Origin: Levilactobacillus namurensis DSM 19117
Lineage (GTDB): Bacteria > Bacillota > Bacilli > Lactobacillales > Lactobacillaceae
Length of the DNA: 64,000 nt
Assembly (NCBI RefSeq): GCF_001434785.1
Contig: NZ_AZDT01000001.1
Location: 1 to 64,000 of the forward strand
Reading direction: 5' to 3'
In this document: piece after piece, positions 43,198 through 52,871 of the stretch
How the letters are laid out: each line of letters opens with the position of its first letter
Position numbering within the stretch: position 1 is the stretch's first letter
The notes under the pieces: model-generated
Databases searched by the model: none
What the model was told of the DNA's origin: nothing
The model's input: only the letters and a program-made list of their open reading frames with translations
Translations under genes and position numbers: made by a program

Positions 43198-43244
43198 CAC
43201 TAGATGGTCATCATCTAATCTTCTGTTCAGGAGGTGAATTCAAA

Positions 43245-43520
43245 ATGGCAAACAAAGCACAATTGGTTAGCGATGTTGCAACTGCAACTGGCTTAACTAA
43301 AAAGGACGCAACGGCTGCAGTTGATGCAGTCTTCGATTCTGTCCAAGCAACGTTGGCTAAAGGCGAAAAGGTTCAATTGATCGGCTTTGGTAACTTTGAA
43401 GTTCGTGAACGCGCAGCTCGTAAGGGCCGTAACCCACAAACTGGACAAGAAATCCAAATTCCTGCAAGCAAAGTACCTGCATTTAAGCCAGGTAAAGCCT
43501 TAAAGGATGCTGTTAAATAA
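43245..43520 (+). CDS. hup: Histone-like DNA-binding protein HU
   Basis: 91 aa, the normal HU length. A dimeric nucleoid protein that bends [32 protein letters not shown] is the strand core and the start of the DNA-gripping arm, which ends with [22 protein letters not shown] stands before the ATG. Codon use is highly biased, which fits an abundant protein. It has its own promoter, structured leader and terminator. Confidence 0.97.
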   Translation: MANKAQLVSDVATATGLTKKDATAAVDAVFDSVQATLAKGEKVQLIGFGNFEVRERAARKGRNPQTGQEIQIPASKVPAFKPGKALKDAVK

Positions 43521-43549
43521 TTGATCACAACTATTTAATAGGTAAAGGG

Positions 43550-43579
43550 CCAGGACGGTTGTCACCGGACTGGTTTTTT
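43550..43579 (+). terminator. hup terminator
   Basis: CCAG-GA-CGGT pairs with ACCG-GA-CTGG, with a tandem GA internal loop, then six T. Confidence 0.82.
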
Positions 43580-43632
43580 ATTACCTTAAAATCTATCTGA
43601 ATGGTTAATGAATTTAGGAGGCGGGTTAGTCA

Positions 43633-44892
43633 ATGAGTTACGCACAAACGGCATTAGATCAGCTGGAGAAGGGCCAATTAGCGGACTTCAAGAAACAGTA
43701 CGCGTTGGCTTTACGGCACGACGATGACGATACGCTCTTCAGCTTGGCAGAAGAGCTGTATTCGTTGGGGTTCTTGAATCAGTCCCGACGAATCTATGAG
43801 AAGTTGTTGGCGAAGTATCCGGAGGAAGATGAGCTGCGGACGAACCTGGCCGACATTGCCATCGATGAAGACAAGGACGACCAGGCCTTAGACTACCTGA
43901 ACCAGGTCAAGCCGGATTCGCCTGCTTACGTCGAAGCCTTAATGGTTGCGGCGGACCTCTACCAGACTCAGGAACTGTTCGAAGTGAGTGAGCAAAAACT
44001 GTTAACGGCCAAAAAGGTGGCGCCGGATGAACCGGTGATCACGTTTGCGTTAGCGGAACTGTATTTCACGATGCGGGAATTCCGGAAAGCAATTCCACTG
44101 TATTTAGACCTGATCACAGCCGGGACCACGGAGCTGTCCAAGGTCAACTTGGTAGAACGGCTAGGGGTGGCTTATGCCAACGCCGGGCGTTTTGAACAGG
44201 CTATCGGTTATTTGAAGCAGATCCATTCTGGAGACATGACCCCAGACGTTAAATTCGAAACGGCCTTCACTTACCTGCAATTAAAGGACCGGCCGGCCGC
44301 AATCCGGTTATTTAATGAATTGAAGGATACCGATGCCCACTACACGTCCCTCTACCCGTACTTAGGGCAGGCGTTGGAACAGGAGAACCGGCTAGCGGAG
44401 GCCCTAACGGCGTTACAGGAAGGCTTGGGCGTTGATCAGTATAACGAGAAGCTTTGGCTGCAAGCGGCCCACGTGGCCACTCGGCTGGACGATGAGGCGT
44501 TAGCCGAGAAGTACCTGAAGAAGGGGCACGACCTTGACCACGATGATCTAAGTGCGGTCATCCAGTTGAGTAACCTCTACGTGAAGCAGGAACGGTGGGA
44601 CGAGAATACGGCCTTAGTTGTCCCGTACCTGCAAGAGGACAATACGGATCCCCAGCTTTACTGGAATCTCGCGGTGACGGCGGAACATCAAGAAGACTTC
44701 GCCAAGGCGCGCCAATATTACGACGCAGCGGCGCCATACTTCATGGATCAGGCTGACTTCTTGAAGCCCGCCATCTACTTCTACCGAGAAGAGGGGGCTC
44801 AAAAGCAAGTGGTCGACCTGTTAAAGGCGTACTTGAAGGTGGTTCCCGATGACCAAGAAATGGCGTTGATGTTGGATAGCTATCAGGATTAA
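43633..44892 (+). CDS. Tetratricopeptide-repeat protein (YpiA-like)
   Basis: 419 aa made almost wholly of helical TPR units of about 34 residues, for example LFSLAEELYSLGFLNQSRRIYEKLLAKYPEE and EPVITFALAELYFTMREFRKAIPLY. No enzyme domain, signal peptide or membrane segment. TPR arrays hold protein partners. Bacillus YpiA has the same length and a nearby chromosomal setting. The partner is unknown. AGGAGG precedes the ATG by 10 bases. Confidence 0.86.
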   Translation: MSYAQTALDQLEKGQLADFKKQYALALRHDDDDTLFSLAEELYSLGFLNQSRRIYEKLLAKYPEEDELRTNLADIAIDEDKDDQALDYLNQVKPDSPAYVEALMVAADLYQTQELFEVSEQKLLTAKKVAPDEPVITFALAELYFTMREFRKAIPLYLDLITAGTTELSKVNLVERLGVAYANAGRFEQAIGYLKQIHSGDMTPDVKFETAFTYLQLKDRPAAIRLFNELKDTDAHYTSLYPYLGQALEQENRLAEALTALQEGLGVDQYNEKLWLQAAHVATRLDDEALAEKYLKKGHDLDHDDLSAVIQLSNLYVKQERWDENTALVVPYLQEDNTDPQLYWNLAVTAEHQEDFAKARQYYDAAAPYFMDQADFLKPAIYFYREEGAQKQVVDLLKAYLKVVPDDQEMALMLDSYQD

Positions 44893-44902
44893 GGTTTAAA
44901 AT

Positions 44903-44928
44903 ACGGCCCAACGGGGGTCGTTTTTTTA
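44903..44928 (+). terminator. Terminator after the TPR gene
   Basis: ACGGCCC and GGGGGTCGT form a short stem followed by seven T. Confidence 0.75.
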
Positions 44929-44968
44929 GGGTTGGAACATAGAAAAATTACTTTAACTTAAAAACTAC

Positions 44969-44999
44969 CAAAAAAAGCAGCCGCAAACCCCGCGGCTGC
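44969..44999 (-). terminator. Terminator of the yitT-like gene
   Basis: On the minus strand GCAGCCGC pairs with GCGGCTGC around a 7-base loop and is followed by a run of seven T. Confidence 0.9.
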
Positions 45000-45014
45000 C
45001 AGTCACTAGCAAAT

Positions 45015-45908
45015 TCAACGGTGAATAAATCGCCGTAAACCCCGTTGCGGAATCTCAAAGGAGAAGCCTTCACCCGCAGCTTCGGTCACGCTAATCACGG
45101 AAACGAACGCGTGGGCGTCGTGACGATTGATGATTTGACGAACTTGATGCAGTTCGTGAGGGGAAACCACCACGTAGATCATCTTCCGGGGATGATGCGA
45201 GTAACCGCCTTCACCGGAAATCAAGCTAACCCCCCGTTCCAATTGGTCCATGATATCGTTGGTAATGGCTTGATATTGATTCGACACGATGATCAAACCT
45301 CTAGCGGCGTAAGCCCCAGCCTGCATAAAATTAACGATTCGAGCGAAGATGTAAGAGTAAATCAAGGTGTAAGCCATGTGACGAACATCGATGTAGACCA
45401 GTGAAATCAATAGGATCACGACGTCCAGCCAAAGTAACGTTTGCCCCATGGGGACGCCCCGGAACCGTTCCATGATGCGGGCGACGATATCCGTTCCCCC
45501 GGTGGTTCCGCCGTAGCGGTACAACAAGCCGGAGCCACTACCTCCAGTCACCCCGGCTGCCAGAGAAGCGAGCAAGAGGTCACCGTGTAGGTCGATTTGA
45601 ATGGGCACCCGTTGCCAGATCCACAAGAACAGGGATAGCATGATGGTCCCGTAAATCGTATAAATCAAGGATTGGTTACCTAAGTAGCGCCAACCAATCA
45701 GCAATAGTGGGGCGTTGATCAGGATCGTACTTAGGGCGGGGTCAATGTGGAACAGAGCCCGAAAAATCAAAGTAATCCCGGAAATACCGCCGTCTGCCAG
45801 GTGATTAGCGATGTTAAAGACCACCAAACTGAACGCCATGGTGGCGCAGCCGATGCCAATCATGATGAAGTCGATGAGTTTTACAGATTCATCTTGTACT
45901 GGACTCAT
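45015..45908 (-). CDS. YitT family membrane protein (DUF161 + DUF2179)
   Basis: 297 aa. Five or so membrane helices in residues 1-190, with GGISGITLIF and GSGSGLLYRYGGTTGGTDIVA as family motifs. A cytoplasmic DUF2179 domain (about 210-285) contains GVSLISGEGGYSHHPRKMIYVVV. The function of the family is unknown; transport is suspected. The frame extends upstream to 46016, but AGGAGGAG (45914-45921) sets ATG 45908. It is divergent from cca. Confidence 0.9.
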   Translation of the reverse strand: MSPVQDESVKLIDFIMIGIGCATMAFSLVVFNIANHLADGGISGITLIFRALFHIDPALSTILINAPLLLIGWRYLGNQSLIYTIYGTIMLSLFLWIWQRVPIQIDLHGDLLLASLAAGVTGGSGSGLLYRYGGTTGGTDIVARIMERFRGVPMGQTLLWLDVVILLISLVYIDVRHMAYTLIYSYIFARIVNFMQAGAYAARGLIIVSNQYQAITNDIMDQLERGVSLISGEGGYSHHPRKMIYVVVSPHELHQVRQIINRHDAHAFVSVISVTEAAGEGFSFEIPQRGLRRFIHR

Positions 45909-46091
45909 GCCATCTCCTCCTATTTGAATGAGATTGTTGATGGGTGCAACCATTAAACCAGTCGAACCAGTCAACCCAAAAATATAGAATCCCGAAATAC
46001 ATTCCGTTCTCATCATAGCATAACTTGAGGGGGTGCAGGAGCCTTAGTCGCGGGGAAACTGGCGCTTTAAATTCAATTCTACCGGTGAATC

Positions 46092-46100
46092 TGGTAAACT
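46092..46100 (+). promoter_or_regulatory. Extended -10 promoter of cca
   Basis: TGG-TAAACT, with TAAACT at 46095-46100; -35 is weak (TTCAAT at 17 bases). Confidence 0.5.
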
Positions 46101-46146
46101 GGACAAGGAATGTTTTTAAAAGTTTGGGTAGAAGGGAACGAAGATT

Positions 46147-47355
46147 TTGAAGCTAGAACATTTACCACAAGAATTTGAATTGGCGCGACCGGTCCTGCAG
46201 ACCATCGAACGGGCCGGTTACGAGGCCTATTTCGTCGGTGGTAGTGTGCGGGACACCATCTTGGGTAAACCCATCCATGACGTCGATATCGCAACTAGCG
46301 CCTATCCGGACGAAATCAAGCATCTGTTTAAGCGAACGGTTGATACCGGAATCGAACACGGTACCGTGATGATTTTAGACCACGGGACCGGTTACGAGAC
46401 CACGACCTTTCGTTCTGAATCCACCTATACCGACTTTCGGCGGCCGGATCAGGTCACCTTCGTACGCTCGTTGGCGGAAGACCTTAAGCGCCGTGACTTT
46501 ACCATTAACGCCCTAGCGATGCGGGAAAATGGGGAGGTCATTGACCTCTTTAACGGTCTTCAAGACTTACAACAACGGCAGATTCGTGCCGTGGGGAATC
46601 CCCAGGAGCGGTTCCACGAGGATGCGTTGCGGATGATGCGGGCGGTGCGGTTCGCCAGTCAATTAGACTTTACCATTGTGCCGGAAACGGAAGCCGCGAT
46701 TACAGCGCACGCGGAACTCTTGACTAAGATTGCGGTGGAGCGGACCCAAGTCGAGCTCTTGAAGCTCTTAGAGGGGGCCACGCCACAACGGGGGTTAAAG
46801 CCGTTCATGGCGACGAACCTTTGGCGGTACTGCCCTGAGTTTGCGGAACAGGAGCCTGCCTTGACCCGGTTAACGACGTCGTTGACCCAGGGAGTCGCTG
46901 ACGAGACCACGGCTTGGACCCTTTTGGCCTGTGCGTTTGGGCTGGTCCCGGCGGCGATTGGCCCGTTCCTCAAGCAATGGAAGACCTCTAACCAGACGAT
47001 TGCCGCGGTTCAAACGGCTACGGCGGCGGCCAATGCACTCCAAGCCGGTGAGCTTTCGGCTTGGCAATTGTATCAGTGTGGTTCGGAGCTTCTGCCCGTC
47101 GCCAATGCCGTGGCGGTGATTCTGGGTGCACCTGACCGGCAAACAGACCTGCTGGCTGCTTGGCAAGCGTTGCCTTTAAAGGCCAAGAAGCAATTGGCTG
47201 CGACGGGACGGGACCTCATGCAGGCCGGAATTCAACCCGGTCCTCAATTGGGCGATCTGTTAAAGCAATTAGAATATCAGGTCGTGACGGGGCAACTGCC
47301 GAATGACCAAGCGGCGCTGACGCAGCACGCCTTAGATTTAGCGAATTTGAAATAA
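46147..47355 (+). CDS. cca: CCA-adding tRNA nucleotidyltransferase
   Basis: 402 aa class II enzyme. Adds CCA to tRNA 3' ends. The catalytic head has FVGGSVRDTILG (residues 29-40) with the metal-binding aspartates D45/D47 in HDVDIAT. RRDFTINALAM and EDALRMMRAVRFASQ are the neck motifs that select the nucleotide and bind tRNA. The start is TTG, with AAGGGAACG upstream; the first ATG further in would cut the head domain. Confidence 0.94.
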   Translation: MKLEHLPQEFELARPVLQTIERAGYEAYFVGGSVRDTILGKPIHDVDIATSAYPDEIKHLFKRTVDTGIEHGTVMILDHGTGYETTTFRSESTYTDFRRPDQVTFVRSLAEDLKRRDFTINALAMRENGEVIDLFNGLQDLQQRQIRAVGNPQERFHEDALRMMRAVRFASQLDFTIVPETEAAITAHAELLTKIAVERTQVELLKLLEGATPQRGLKPFMATNLWRYCPEFAEQEPALTRLTTSLTQGVADETTAWTLLACAFGLVPAAIGPFLKQWKTSNQTIAAVQTATAAANALQAGELSAWQLYQCGSELLPVANAVAVILGAPDRQTDLLAAWQALPLKAKKQLAATGRDLMQAGIQPGPQLGDLLKQLEYQVVTGQLPNDQAALTQHALDLANLK

Positions 47356-47372
47356 GAGAGTGACTGAAGACT

Positions 47373-49277
47373 ATGCAAACATTACGTGCGGAACATTTAC
47401 ACCGAACTTACGGAGAGAAGACCCTCTTCGAAGACTTAAACTTTATCATTAATGAGCGCGACCGTATCGGGTTGATTGGCGTGAACGGGAGCGGTAAGAC
47501 GTCCTTGTTGAATACCTTAGCGGGAATCAGCAATGAGCAGACGGGAACGTTGACGACGCCTAAAGATTATACGATTGGTTATCTGACCCAAAAGCCAGCG
47601 TTAGACGAGAACTTGACGGTTATGGACGCCATTTTCTCCGGCGACCAGTCCGTCTTCGTCACGATTCGGCGCTATGAAGCGGCACTGACGGCATACGGAC
47701 AACATCCTGAAGATCCTAAGGCCGAGAAGCGGTATTTAGACGCCGAGACGCAGATGAACGAAGAGGACGCTTGGACCGCTGAAAGCGACGTGAAGACGAT
47801 CTTGACGCAGCTGAAGATCACCGACTTGGCTCAACCGATTAAAACGTTGTCCGGGGGACAGGCTAAGCGGGTTGGCTTGGCACAAGTCTTGATCCAGTCA
47901 CCCGACCTGTTGCTCCTCGATGAACCGACCAACCACTTGGACTTTGACTCAATCGCGTGGCTCCAACAGTATCTGGCAGCCTATAAGGGCGCTTTATTGG
48001 TCGTAACGCATGACCGGTACTTCTTGGACCAAGTGGCCAACCAGATCTGGGAATTGGATTTCGGAAAGTTGTACCAGTACCCAGGGAACTACCAAGCCTA
48101 CGTCCAAGAAAAGGCCGAACGTGTTGACCAAGAGGCTGAAGCGGACAAGAAGTCCCAGCGTCTCTATCAACAGGAATTGGCCTGGATGAAGGCCGGTGCT
48201 AAGGCCCGGTCGACTAAGCAGAATGCACGGATCAACCGGTTCCACGAACTGGCGGATAAGCAGGGAACGCGGCAGGTTCAAAAAAACGTCTCAATCTCAC
48301 TGGGCCAACAACGCCTAGGTAAGAAGGTCATTGAGTTAAAGGACGCTAACCTACAATTAGGTGATCACCTGATTCTAAAAGACTTTAGCGACCTAATTCA
48401 GGGGGGCGAACGCATCGGGATCAGTGGCGAGAACGGGGCGGGGAAATCCAGCCTGCTCAACGTGATCGCGGGGAAGTTGCCCCTTGACTCCGGTATCATC
48501 GATGTGGGTGAAACCGTAAAGATGGCGTACTACACCCAACAGCTTGAACCGATTCCGGATGACAAACGGATGATCAACTACCTCTCTGAGGTCGGCCAAC
48601 ACGTGACCGATAAACAGGGGAATTCCGTGAGTGTGACCGAATTATTGGAACAGTTCTTGTTCCCCCGGTTCATGCACGGTACGTTGATTCGGAAGCTGTC
48701 CGGGGGTGAGAAGCGCCGGTTGTACCTACTCAAGCTATTGATGGAACAGCCGAACGTCTTGTTGCTGGATGAACCCACCAATGATTTGGATATTGCCACG
48801 TTAACGGTACTAGAAGACTACATTGCGCAATTTGCCGGGACCGTGATCACGGTTTCCCATGACCGGTACTTCCTGGATAAAGTGGCGGATCGGCTTCTGA
48901 TCTTCGACGGTGACGGCCAGATCGAACGGTATTCCGGTCAGTTCAGTGACTATCTGGCTAGTCTGCACCCTGCCAATAAGAAGGCCAAGAGTCCTAAGCC
49001 TAAGGCGGCTAGTGCGCCGGATTCAACGGCAGAGACGACGGACAAGCCCAAGAAGAAGGTCAAGCTGACCTACGCTGAGCAAAAAGAGTGGGAAGGTATC
49101 GAAGGTGAAATTGACCAGCTAGAATCCCAGAAGGCTGACGTTCAAGCAGCCATGAACGCCAACGGGGATAATTACGATAAATTAGCTGATTTACAGGCCC
49201 AACTGGACGACTTGGATCAACAGTTAGATACCAAGGTCGCACGGTGGGAATATCTCAGCGAATACGCGGAAGACTAG
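47373..49277 (+). CDS. ABC-F family ATPase (Uup/YfmR-like)
   Basis: 634 aa with two ATPase domains and no membrane part. The first Walker A GVNGSGKT is at residues 36-43, and the second (GENGAGKSS) near 352. Signatures are LSGGQAKRVGLAQVL and LSGGEKRRLYLLKLL. Between the domains lies the P-site tRNA interaction motif region with a charged helix. A C-terminal coiled coil (about 565-634, with AEQKEWEGIEGEIDQLE) is the Uup-type DNA- or ribosome-binding tail. ABC-F proteins act on stalled ribosomes. Antibiotic resistance is less likely since housekeeping genes flank it. Confidence 0.9.
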   Translation: MQTLRAEHLHRTYGEKTLFEDLNFIINERDRIGLIGVNGSGKTSLLNTLAGISNEQTGTLTTPKDYTIGYLTQKPALDENLTVMDAIFSGDQSVFVTIRRYEAALTAYGQHPEDPKAEKRYLDAETQMNEEDAWTAESDVKTILTQLKITDLAQPIKTLSGGQAKRVGLAQVLIQSPDLLLLDEPTNHLDFDSIAWLQQYLAAYKGALLVVTHDRYFLDQVANQIWELDFGKLYQYPGNYQAYVQEKAERVDQEAEADKKSQRLYQQELAWMKAGAKARSTKQNARINRFHELADKQGTRQVQKNVSISLGQQRLGKKVIELKDANLQLGDHLILKDFSDLIQGGERIGISGENGAGKSSLLNVIAGKLPLDSGIIDVGETVKMAYYTQQLEPIPDDKRMINYLSEVGQHVTDKQGNSVSVTELLEQFLFPRFMHGTLIRKLSGGEKRRLYLLKLLMEQPNVLLLDEPTNDLDIATLTVLEDYIAQFAGTVITVSHDRYFLDKVADRLLIFDGDGQIERYSGQFSDYLASLHPANKKAKSPKPKAASAPDSTAETTDKPKKKVKLTYAEQKEWEGIEGEIDQLESQKADVQAAMNANGDNYDKLADLQAQLDDLDQQLDTKVARWEYLSEYAED

Positions 49278-49292
49278 GAGGTCACAGGAATC

Positions 49293-50243
49293 ATGTTGGA
49301 AGATGCTTACTTGAATTTAGCACGAACCGTGTTAACGGAGGGTCACGCCAAGACAGACCGGACGGGAACGGGAACCATCAGCTTGTTTGGGTATCAGATG
49401 CGCTTTAACTTACAAGAGGGGTTCCCGTTATTGACCACCAAGAAGGTCCCCTTTGGCCTAATCAAGTCCGAGTTACTCTGGTTCCTACGAGGCGATACCA
49501 ATATTCGCTTCCTGCTGCAACACCATAATCACATCTGGGATGAATGGGCCTTCCAGCGGTACGTGGAGAGTTCAGACTACCATGGTCCGGATATGCATGA
49601 TTTTGGGCGGCGGTCACTGGTGGACGCCGACTTTAACCAGCAATACCAGGCTGAGAAGAAGGCTTTCTGCGACCGTATCGTCAACGATGAAGCCTTTGCG
49701 AAGGTGTATGGCGACCTAGGTTTGGTCTACGGCAGTCAGTGGCGGGCTTGGCAGGGTCACAACGGGGAAACTATCGACCAGATTGCGAACGTGATTCAGA
49801 CCCTCCGGACGCACCCGGATTCTCGACGGATGATCGTTTCTGCGTGGAATCCGGCCGATGTCCCGTCCATGGCTTTGCCACCCTGCCACACGCTGTTCCA
49901 ATTCTACGTCAATGACGGTAAATTGAGCTGTCAGCTGTATCAACGCAGTGCCGACATCTTCCTGGGGGTTCCCTTTAACATCGCCAGCTACGCGCTCCTA
50001 ACGTCGCTCATTGCGAAGGAAGTGGGCCTGGAGGTCGGCGACTTCGTGCACACGCTGGGGGATGCGCATATTTATCGTAATCACATTACTCAGATCAAGA
50101 CCCAGTTGGCCCGGACGCCGAAAGCTGCGCCGCAGTTGTGGTTGAATCCGGAGAAGTCGAGTATCTTCGACTACGGGATGAAGGACATTAAAGTAACCGG
50201 CTACGATCCGGCACCGGCGATCAAAGCACCGGTAGCCGTTTAG
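49293..50243 (+). CDS. thyA: Thymidylate synthase
   Basis: 316 aa. Methylates dUMP to dTMP with methylene-tetrahydrofolate, giving dihydrofolate. The catalytic cysteine is C198 in [28 protein letters not shown] is the phosphate-binding start and GDAHIYRNH a late motif. Length is that of the long lactobacillar form with an insert around residues 90-135 ([18 protein letters not shown]). AGGAGG precedes the ATG. dfrA follows 14 bases later and recycles the dihydrofolate. Confidence 0.97.
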   Translation: MLEDAYLNLARTVLTEGHAKTDRTGTGTISLFGYQMRFNLQEGFPLLTTKKVPFGLIKSELLWFLRGDTNIRFLLQHHNHIWDEWAFQRYVESSDYHGPDMHDFGRRSLVDADFNQQYQAEKKAFCDRIVNDEAFAKVYGDLGLVYGSQWRAWQGHNGETIDQIANVIQTLRTHPDSRRMIVSAWNPADVPSMALPPCHTLFQFYVNDGKLSCQLYQRSADIFLGVPFNIASYALLTSLIAKEVGLEVGDFVHTLGDAHIYRNHITQIKTQLARTPKAAPQLWLNPEKSSIFDYGMKDIKVTGYDPAPAIKAPVAV

Positions 50244-50257
50244 GAGGGAGACATCAG

Positions 50258-50752
50258 ATGTTAATCTACCTTTGGGCGGAGAGCCACGGCGGCGTGATTG
50301 GGTATCAGGGGCAATTGCCTTGGCACCTACCCGCGGATATGCACTTCTTTAAAACCACGACAACTGGCCACACAATCATTGCGGGTGCCCGGACGTTTGC
50401 TTCATTTGGACGGCCGTTACCGCACCGTAAGAATATCGTGGTCAGTCACCGTCCGGCGGCTGACTTTCCAGCAGACGTCACGGTCTTGGGCTCGCTAACG
50501 GCTGTCCGGACTTACGCCCGGGCTCATGAGGCGGAACAGCTCTTCGTAGTAGGGGGCGCGCAATTGTTCGCGGGACTCTTACCCGACGTTGATCAACTCT
50601 ACCGGACCACGATTCAGGCGGACTTCCCGGGGGACACCTGGATGCCCGAGATCGATTATTCGCAGTTTACCCGGATTGGGCACCAAATCGGTCAAACGGA
50701 TGAGCGTAATCCCTATCCGTTTACGTTCGAACAGTTTCAACGTAAGAACTAA
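50258..50752 (+). CDS. dfrA: Dihydrofolate reductase
   Basis: 164 aa. Regenerates tetrahydrofolate with NADPH. It starts LIYLWAESHGGVIGYQGQLPWHLPADMHFF: the LPWHLPAD region carries the catalytic acid and substrate contacts. GHTIIAGARTFASFGRPLPHRKNIVVS and VVGGAQLFAGLLP are the NADPH-binding motifs. AGGAGGG lies before the ATG. It forms an operon with thyA. Confidence 0.96.
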   Translation: MLIYLWAESHGGVIGYQGQLPWHLPADMHFFKTTTTGHTIIAGARTFASFGRPLPHRKNIVVSHRPAADFPADVTVLGSLTAVRTYARAHEAEQLFVVGGAQLFAGLLPDVDQLYRTTIQADFPGDTWMPEIDYSQFTRIGHQIGQTDERNPYPFTFEQFQRKN

Positions 50753-50785
50753 CGGTGACACCCCCAAATTTAACTAAAACACGAT

Positions 50786-50826
50786 AAATAAGACGAGAGG
50801 CTAGTAACTAGTCTCTCGTCTTATTT
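50786..50826. terminator. Bidirectional terminator between dfrA and the MFS gene
   Basis: AAATAAGACGAGAG-G-CTAG and CTAG-T-CTCTCGTCTTATTT form an 18-19 bp stem between convergent genes. Confidence 0.82.
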
Positions 50827-50843
50827 GGTTTATCTTAATTGAA

Positions 50844-52040
50844 TTAGTAGCGGTCGTAGATGGTGTGGTGGCGCCAAATCACGAAGCCGATAGCCGTCAT
50901 CAGGGCGCTTAATGCGGCCGTTAGTCCCACGACCAAGGACCAGCCTAAGGCGTTACCAATCCAGCCCAGCATGACGGGACCCACGGCGGCGACTAGGTAG
51001 CCGGCCGATTGCGCCATCCCCGATAACGCGGCCGTTTCATCCCCGTTGGTGGTCTTTTGGGTAAAGAAGACCACGGACAGGTTAAAGGCCGCACCGGCAG
51101 CTAGGCCAATCAAGACGTTTAAGAAAATCGCAACGCCTAAGGAAAGGTGGGGAATCAAGAAACCAGCGACGCCACCAACTAAGCCGATTCCGGTGACGCC
51201 TAACATGGCAGCTACCCCGGAAGGCTTCGAAGACGTCATCGGCACGATGTAGGCCATGGGGAGGTTACTGAGTTGCATAACGGTGACCAGCGTCCCGGCA
51301 GTGACGGCCGAGAGGCCTTGGTGCATGAAGATTTCGGGTAGCCAGGTGATCAGGACGTAAAAGACCAGTGACTGAACCCCGAAGTAGCCGGTGACGACCC
51401 ACGCTAAAGGCGTCCGCCAGACACTGGGATGCGCTGTTGCTTTATGGGTAGCCGTGGTGGCCGTGGTCGGTGATGCGGGCCGGTTGAAACGCAGGTTCGG
51501 GAGCCAGACTACCAAGTTGACCAGGGCAATCAATGAGAGGACGGCCATGGCCAAGGTCAATGACCACCGGGCGGCTAGCAACCCGGATACCCCGGTCCCC
51601 AAGGCCCCAACTAGCAGCATGGACAGGGTGTATTGCGTGGTAGCCCGGTCCATGGTGGTACTAAAATCATCCTTGATGATGGCGGGAATCAAGACGTTAC
51701 CGCCCGCGACGCCCACGCCTAACAGGGAAGTTCCCACGAAGAGCCAGGCCACCGTGGGGATCAGCCGTAAGAAACTGCCTAGCCCGATTAGAATCAGAGA
51801 TCCGTAAATCACCAGTTCCGTACCGAAACGTTGCCCCCAACGGGCTAGTAAGGGGGAAGCAATGGCAAAGGCCAGTAAGGGGATGGTGGTCAACAGGCCG
51901 GCCAAGGAACTCGGAAGGCCTAATTCGTGCTGCAGACTGGGAAGGAGACCGGGCATCATGGTGATGGGGAGCCGCAGATTGGCCGCCACGAGAATCATCC
52001 CGAGGACCAGGTAGCGACTGTGAGCTTTAGGGGTGGACAA
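50844..52040 (-). CDS. MFS transporter, CynX/NimT-like
   Basis: 398 aa with 12 membrane helices. ANLRLPITMMPGLLPSLQHELGLPSSLAGLLTTIPLLAFA is the start typical of the cyanate/nitroimidazole (CynX/NimT) branch of the major facilitator superfamily; the substrate here is unknown. The start is TTG with a weak AAGAAG upstream. It stands alone on the minus strand between dfrA and the haemolysin III-like gene, with a 12-bp palindrome GCATTGCAATGC (52121-52132) about 80 bases upstream. Confidence 0.87.
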   Translation of the reverse strand: MSTPKAHSRYLVLGMILVAANLRLPITMMPGLLPSLQHELGLPSSLAGLLTTIPLLAFAIASPLLARWGQRFGTELVIYGSLILIGLGSFLRLIPTVAWLFVGTSLLGVGVAGGNVLIPAIIKDDFSTTMDRATTQYTLSMLLVGALGTGVSGLLAARWSLTLAMAVLSLIALVNLVVWLPNLRFNRPASPTTATTATHKATAHPSVWRTPLAWVVTGYFGVQSLVFYVLITWLPEIFMHQGLSAVTAGTLVTVMQLSNLPMAYIVPMTSSKPSGVAAMLGVTGIGLVGGVAGFLIPHLSLGVAIFLNVLIGLAAGAAFNLSVVFFTQKTTNGDETAALSGMAQSAGYLVAAVGPVMLGWIGNALGWSLVVGLTAALSALMTAIGFVIWRHHTIYDRY

Positions 52041-52120
52041 CGAACGTCACTTCTTTCTAGAGTAGGCCCCGCACGGACTAGAGTCGTGGCAGCGGGGCTG
52101 GTTTAATTAAGGAAACTATC

Positions 52121-52132
52121 GCATTGCAATGC
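52121..52132. repeat. Perfect 12-bp palindrome upstream of the MFS gene
   Basis: GCATTGCAATGC; position upstream of a minus-strand gene suits an operator, but one site alone is weak evidence. Confidence 0.35.
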
Positions 52133-52140
52133 TACCCATG

Positions 52141-52174
52141 AAAAAGGCTTCCGTCAGCGGTCCTGACGAAAGCC
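52141..52174 (-). terminator. Terminator of the haemolysin III-like gene
   Basis: On the minus strand GGCTTTCGTCAG pairs with CTGACGGAAGCC, then TTTTT. Confidence 0.92.
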
Positions 52175-52184
52175 CCGGTCACGG

Positions 52185-52826
52185 TTAAGCGTAGAATAAA
52201 ATTGAAAAGTACATCAGACCGGTCCCCAGCATCACGAAGAGGTGCCAGATCACGTGGCCAAAGGGAACGCCTTTAAAGCTGTACAGGATGGCGCCCGCGG
52301 TGAAGGCGACACCGCCCGCGAACAATAGACTAAAACCGATGGGTCCTAAGCCGGTGTATAGGGGCTTGATCCCCAGCAGACACATCCAGCCCATGACCAC
52401 GTAAATGACCGTTGAGAGTATCTGATGCTGTCCCAGCCAGATGGCTTTGTAGATGATTCCCAGAATGGCCATGGCCCAGATCACCCCGAACATGGTCCAC
52501 CCCAGAGCACCGCCAATGACCAGTAACGTGTAGGGGGTGTAGGTTCCGGCAATCAATAGGTAGATGGCACAGTGGTCAAAAATTTGAAAAACGTGGCTGG
52601 CACGGGTGAAGACCAGGCTATGGAACAGCGTCGAGGCCAGATAGAACAACACCATGATGGCTCCATAGATGGCAAAAGTGGTGATGCGCATGGCACCGCC
52701 TTTAGCGTGGGCTTGGAGCAGTAGAATCACCAAACCGGCGATGCTGAGCCCCGCACCAATGCCGTGCGTCACGGCGTTTAAGACCTCATTAACAATTTGA
52801 TATGTCCGACTACGGGTAGGTTCCAA
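52185..52826 (-). CDS. Haemolysin III family membrane protein (PAQR type)
   Basis: 213 aa, seven membrane helices. The conserved positions are present: EVLNAVTHGIGA with a histidine at the start, STLFHS, DHCAIYLLIAGTYTP and the late HVIWHLFVMLG. These histidines, serine and aspartate form a zinc site in the PAQR superfamily. Members may be lipid hydrolases (ceramidase-like) or affect membrane homeostasis; haemolysis is doubtful. TTG start, 9 bases after AGGAGG. Confidence 0.9.
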   Translation of the reverse strand: MEPTRSRTYQIVNEVLNAVTHGIGAGLSIAGLVILLLQAHAKGGAMRITTFAIYGAIMVLFYLASTLFHSLVFTRASHVFQIFDHCAIYLLIAGTYTPYTLLVIGGALGWTMFGVIWAMAILGIIYKAIWLGQHQILSTVIYVVMGWMCLLGIKPLYTGLGPIGFSLLFAGGVAFTAGAILYSFKGVPFGHVIWHLFVMLGTGLMYFSILFYA

Positions 52827-52871
52827 GAAAGTCGACCTCCTTATTTTCTAACGGGTTTTGTATGGGTTCAG

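Noticed and set aside
47373-49277. Antibiotic-resistance ABC-F protein
   Set aside because: The C-terminal coiled coil and the housekeeping neighbours cca and thyA point to a Uup/YfmR-type protein rather than a resistance factor.
50258-50752. Acquired trimethoprim-resistant dihydrofolate reductase
   Set aside because: It is in the usual thyA-dfrA operon with matching composition, so it is the chromosomal enzyme.
52185-52826. True haemolysin or virulence factor
   Set aside because: The family name is historical; sequence shows only a PAQR-type membrane protein common in harmless bacteria.
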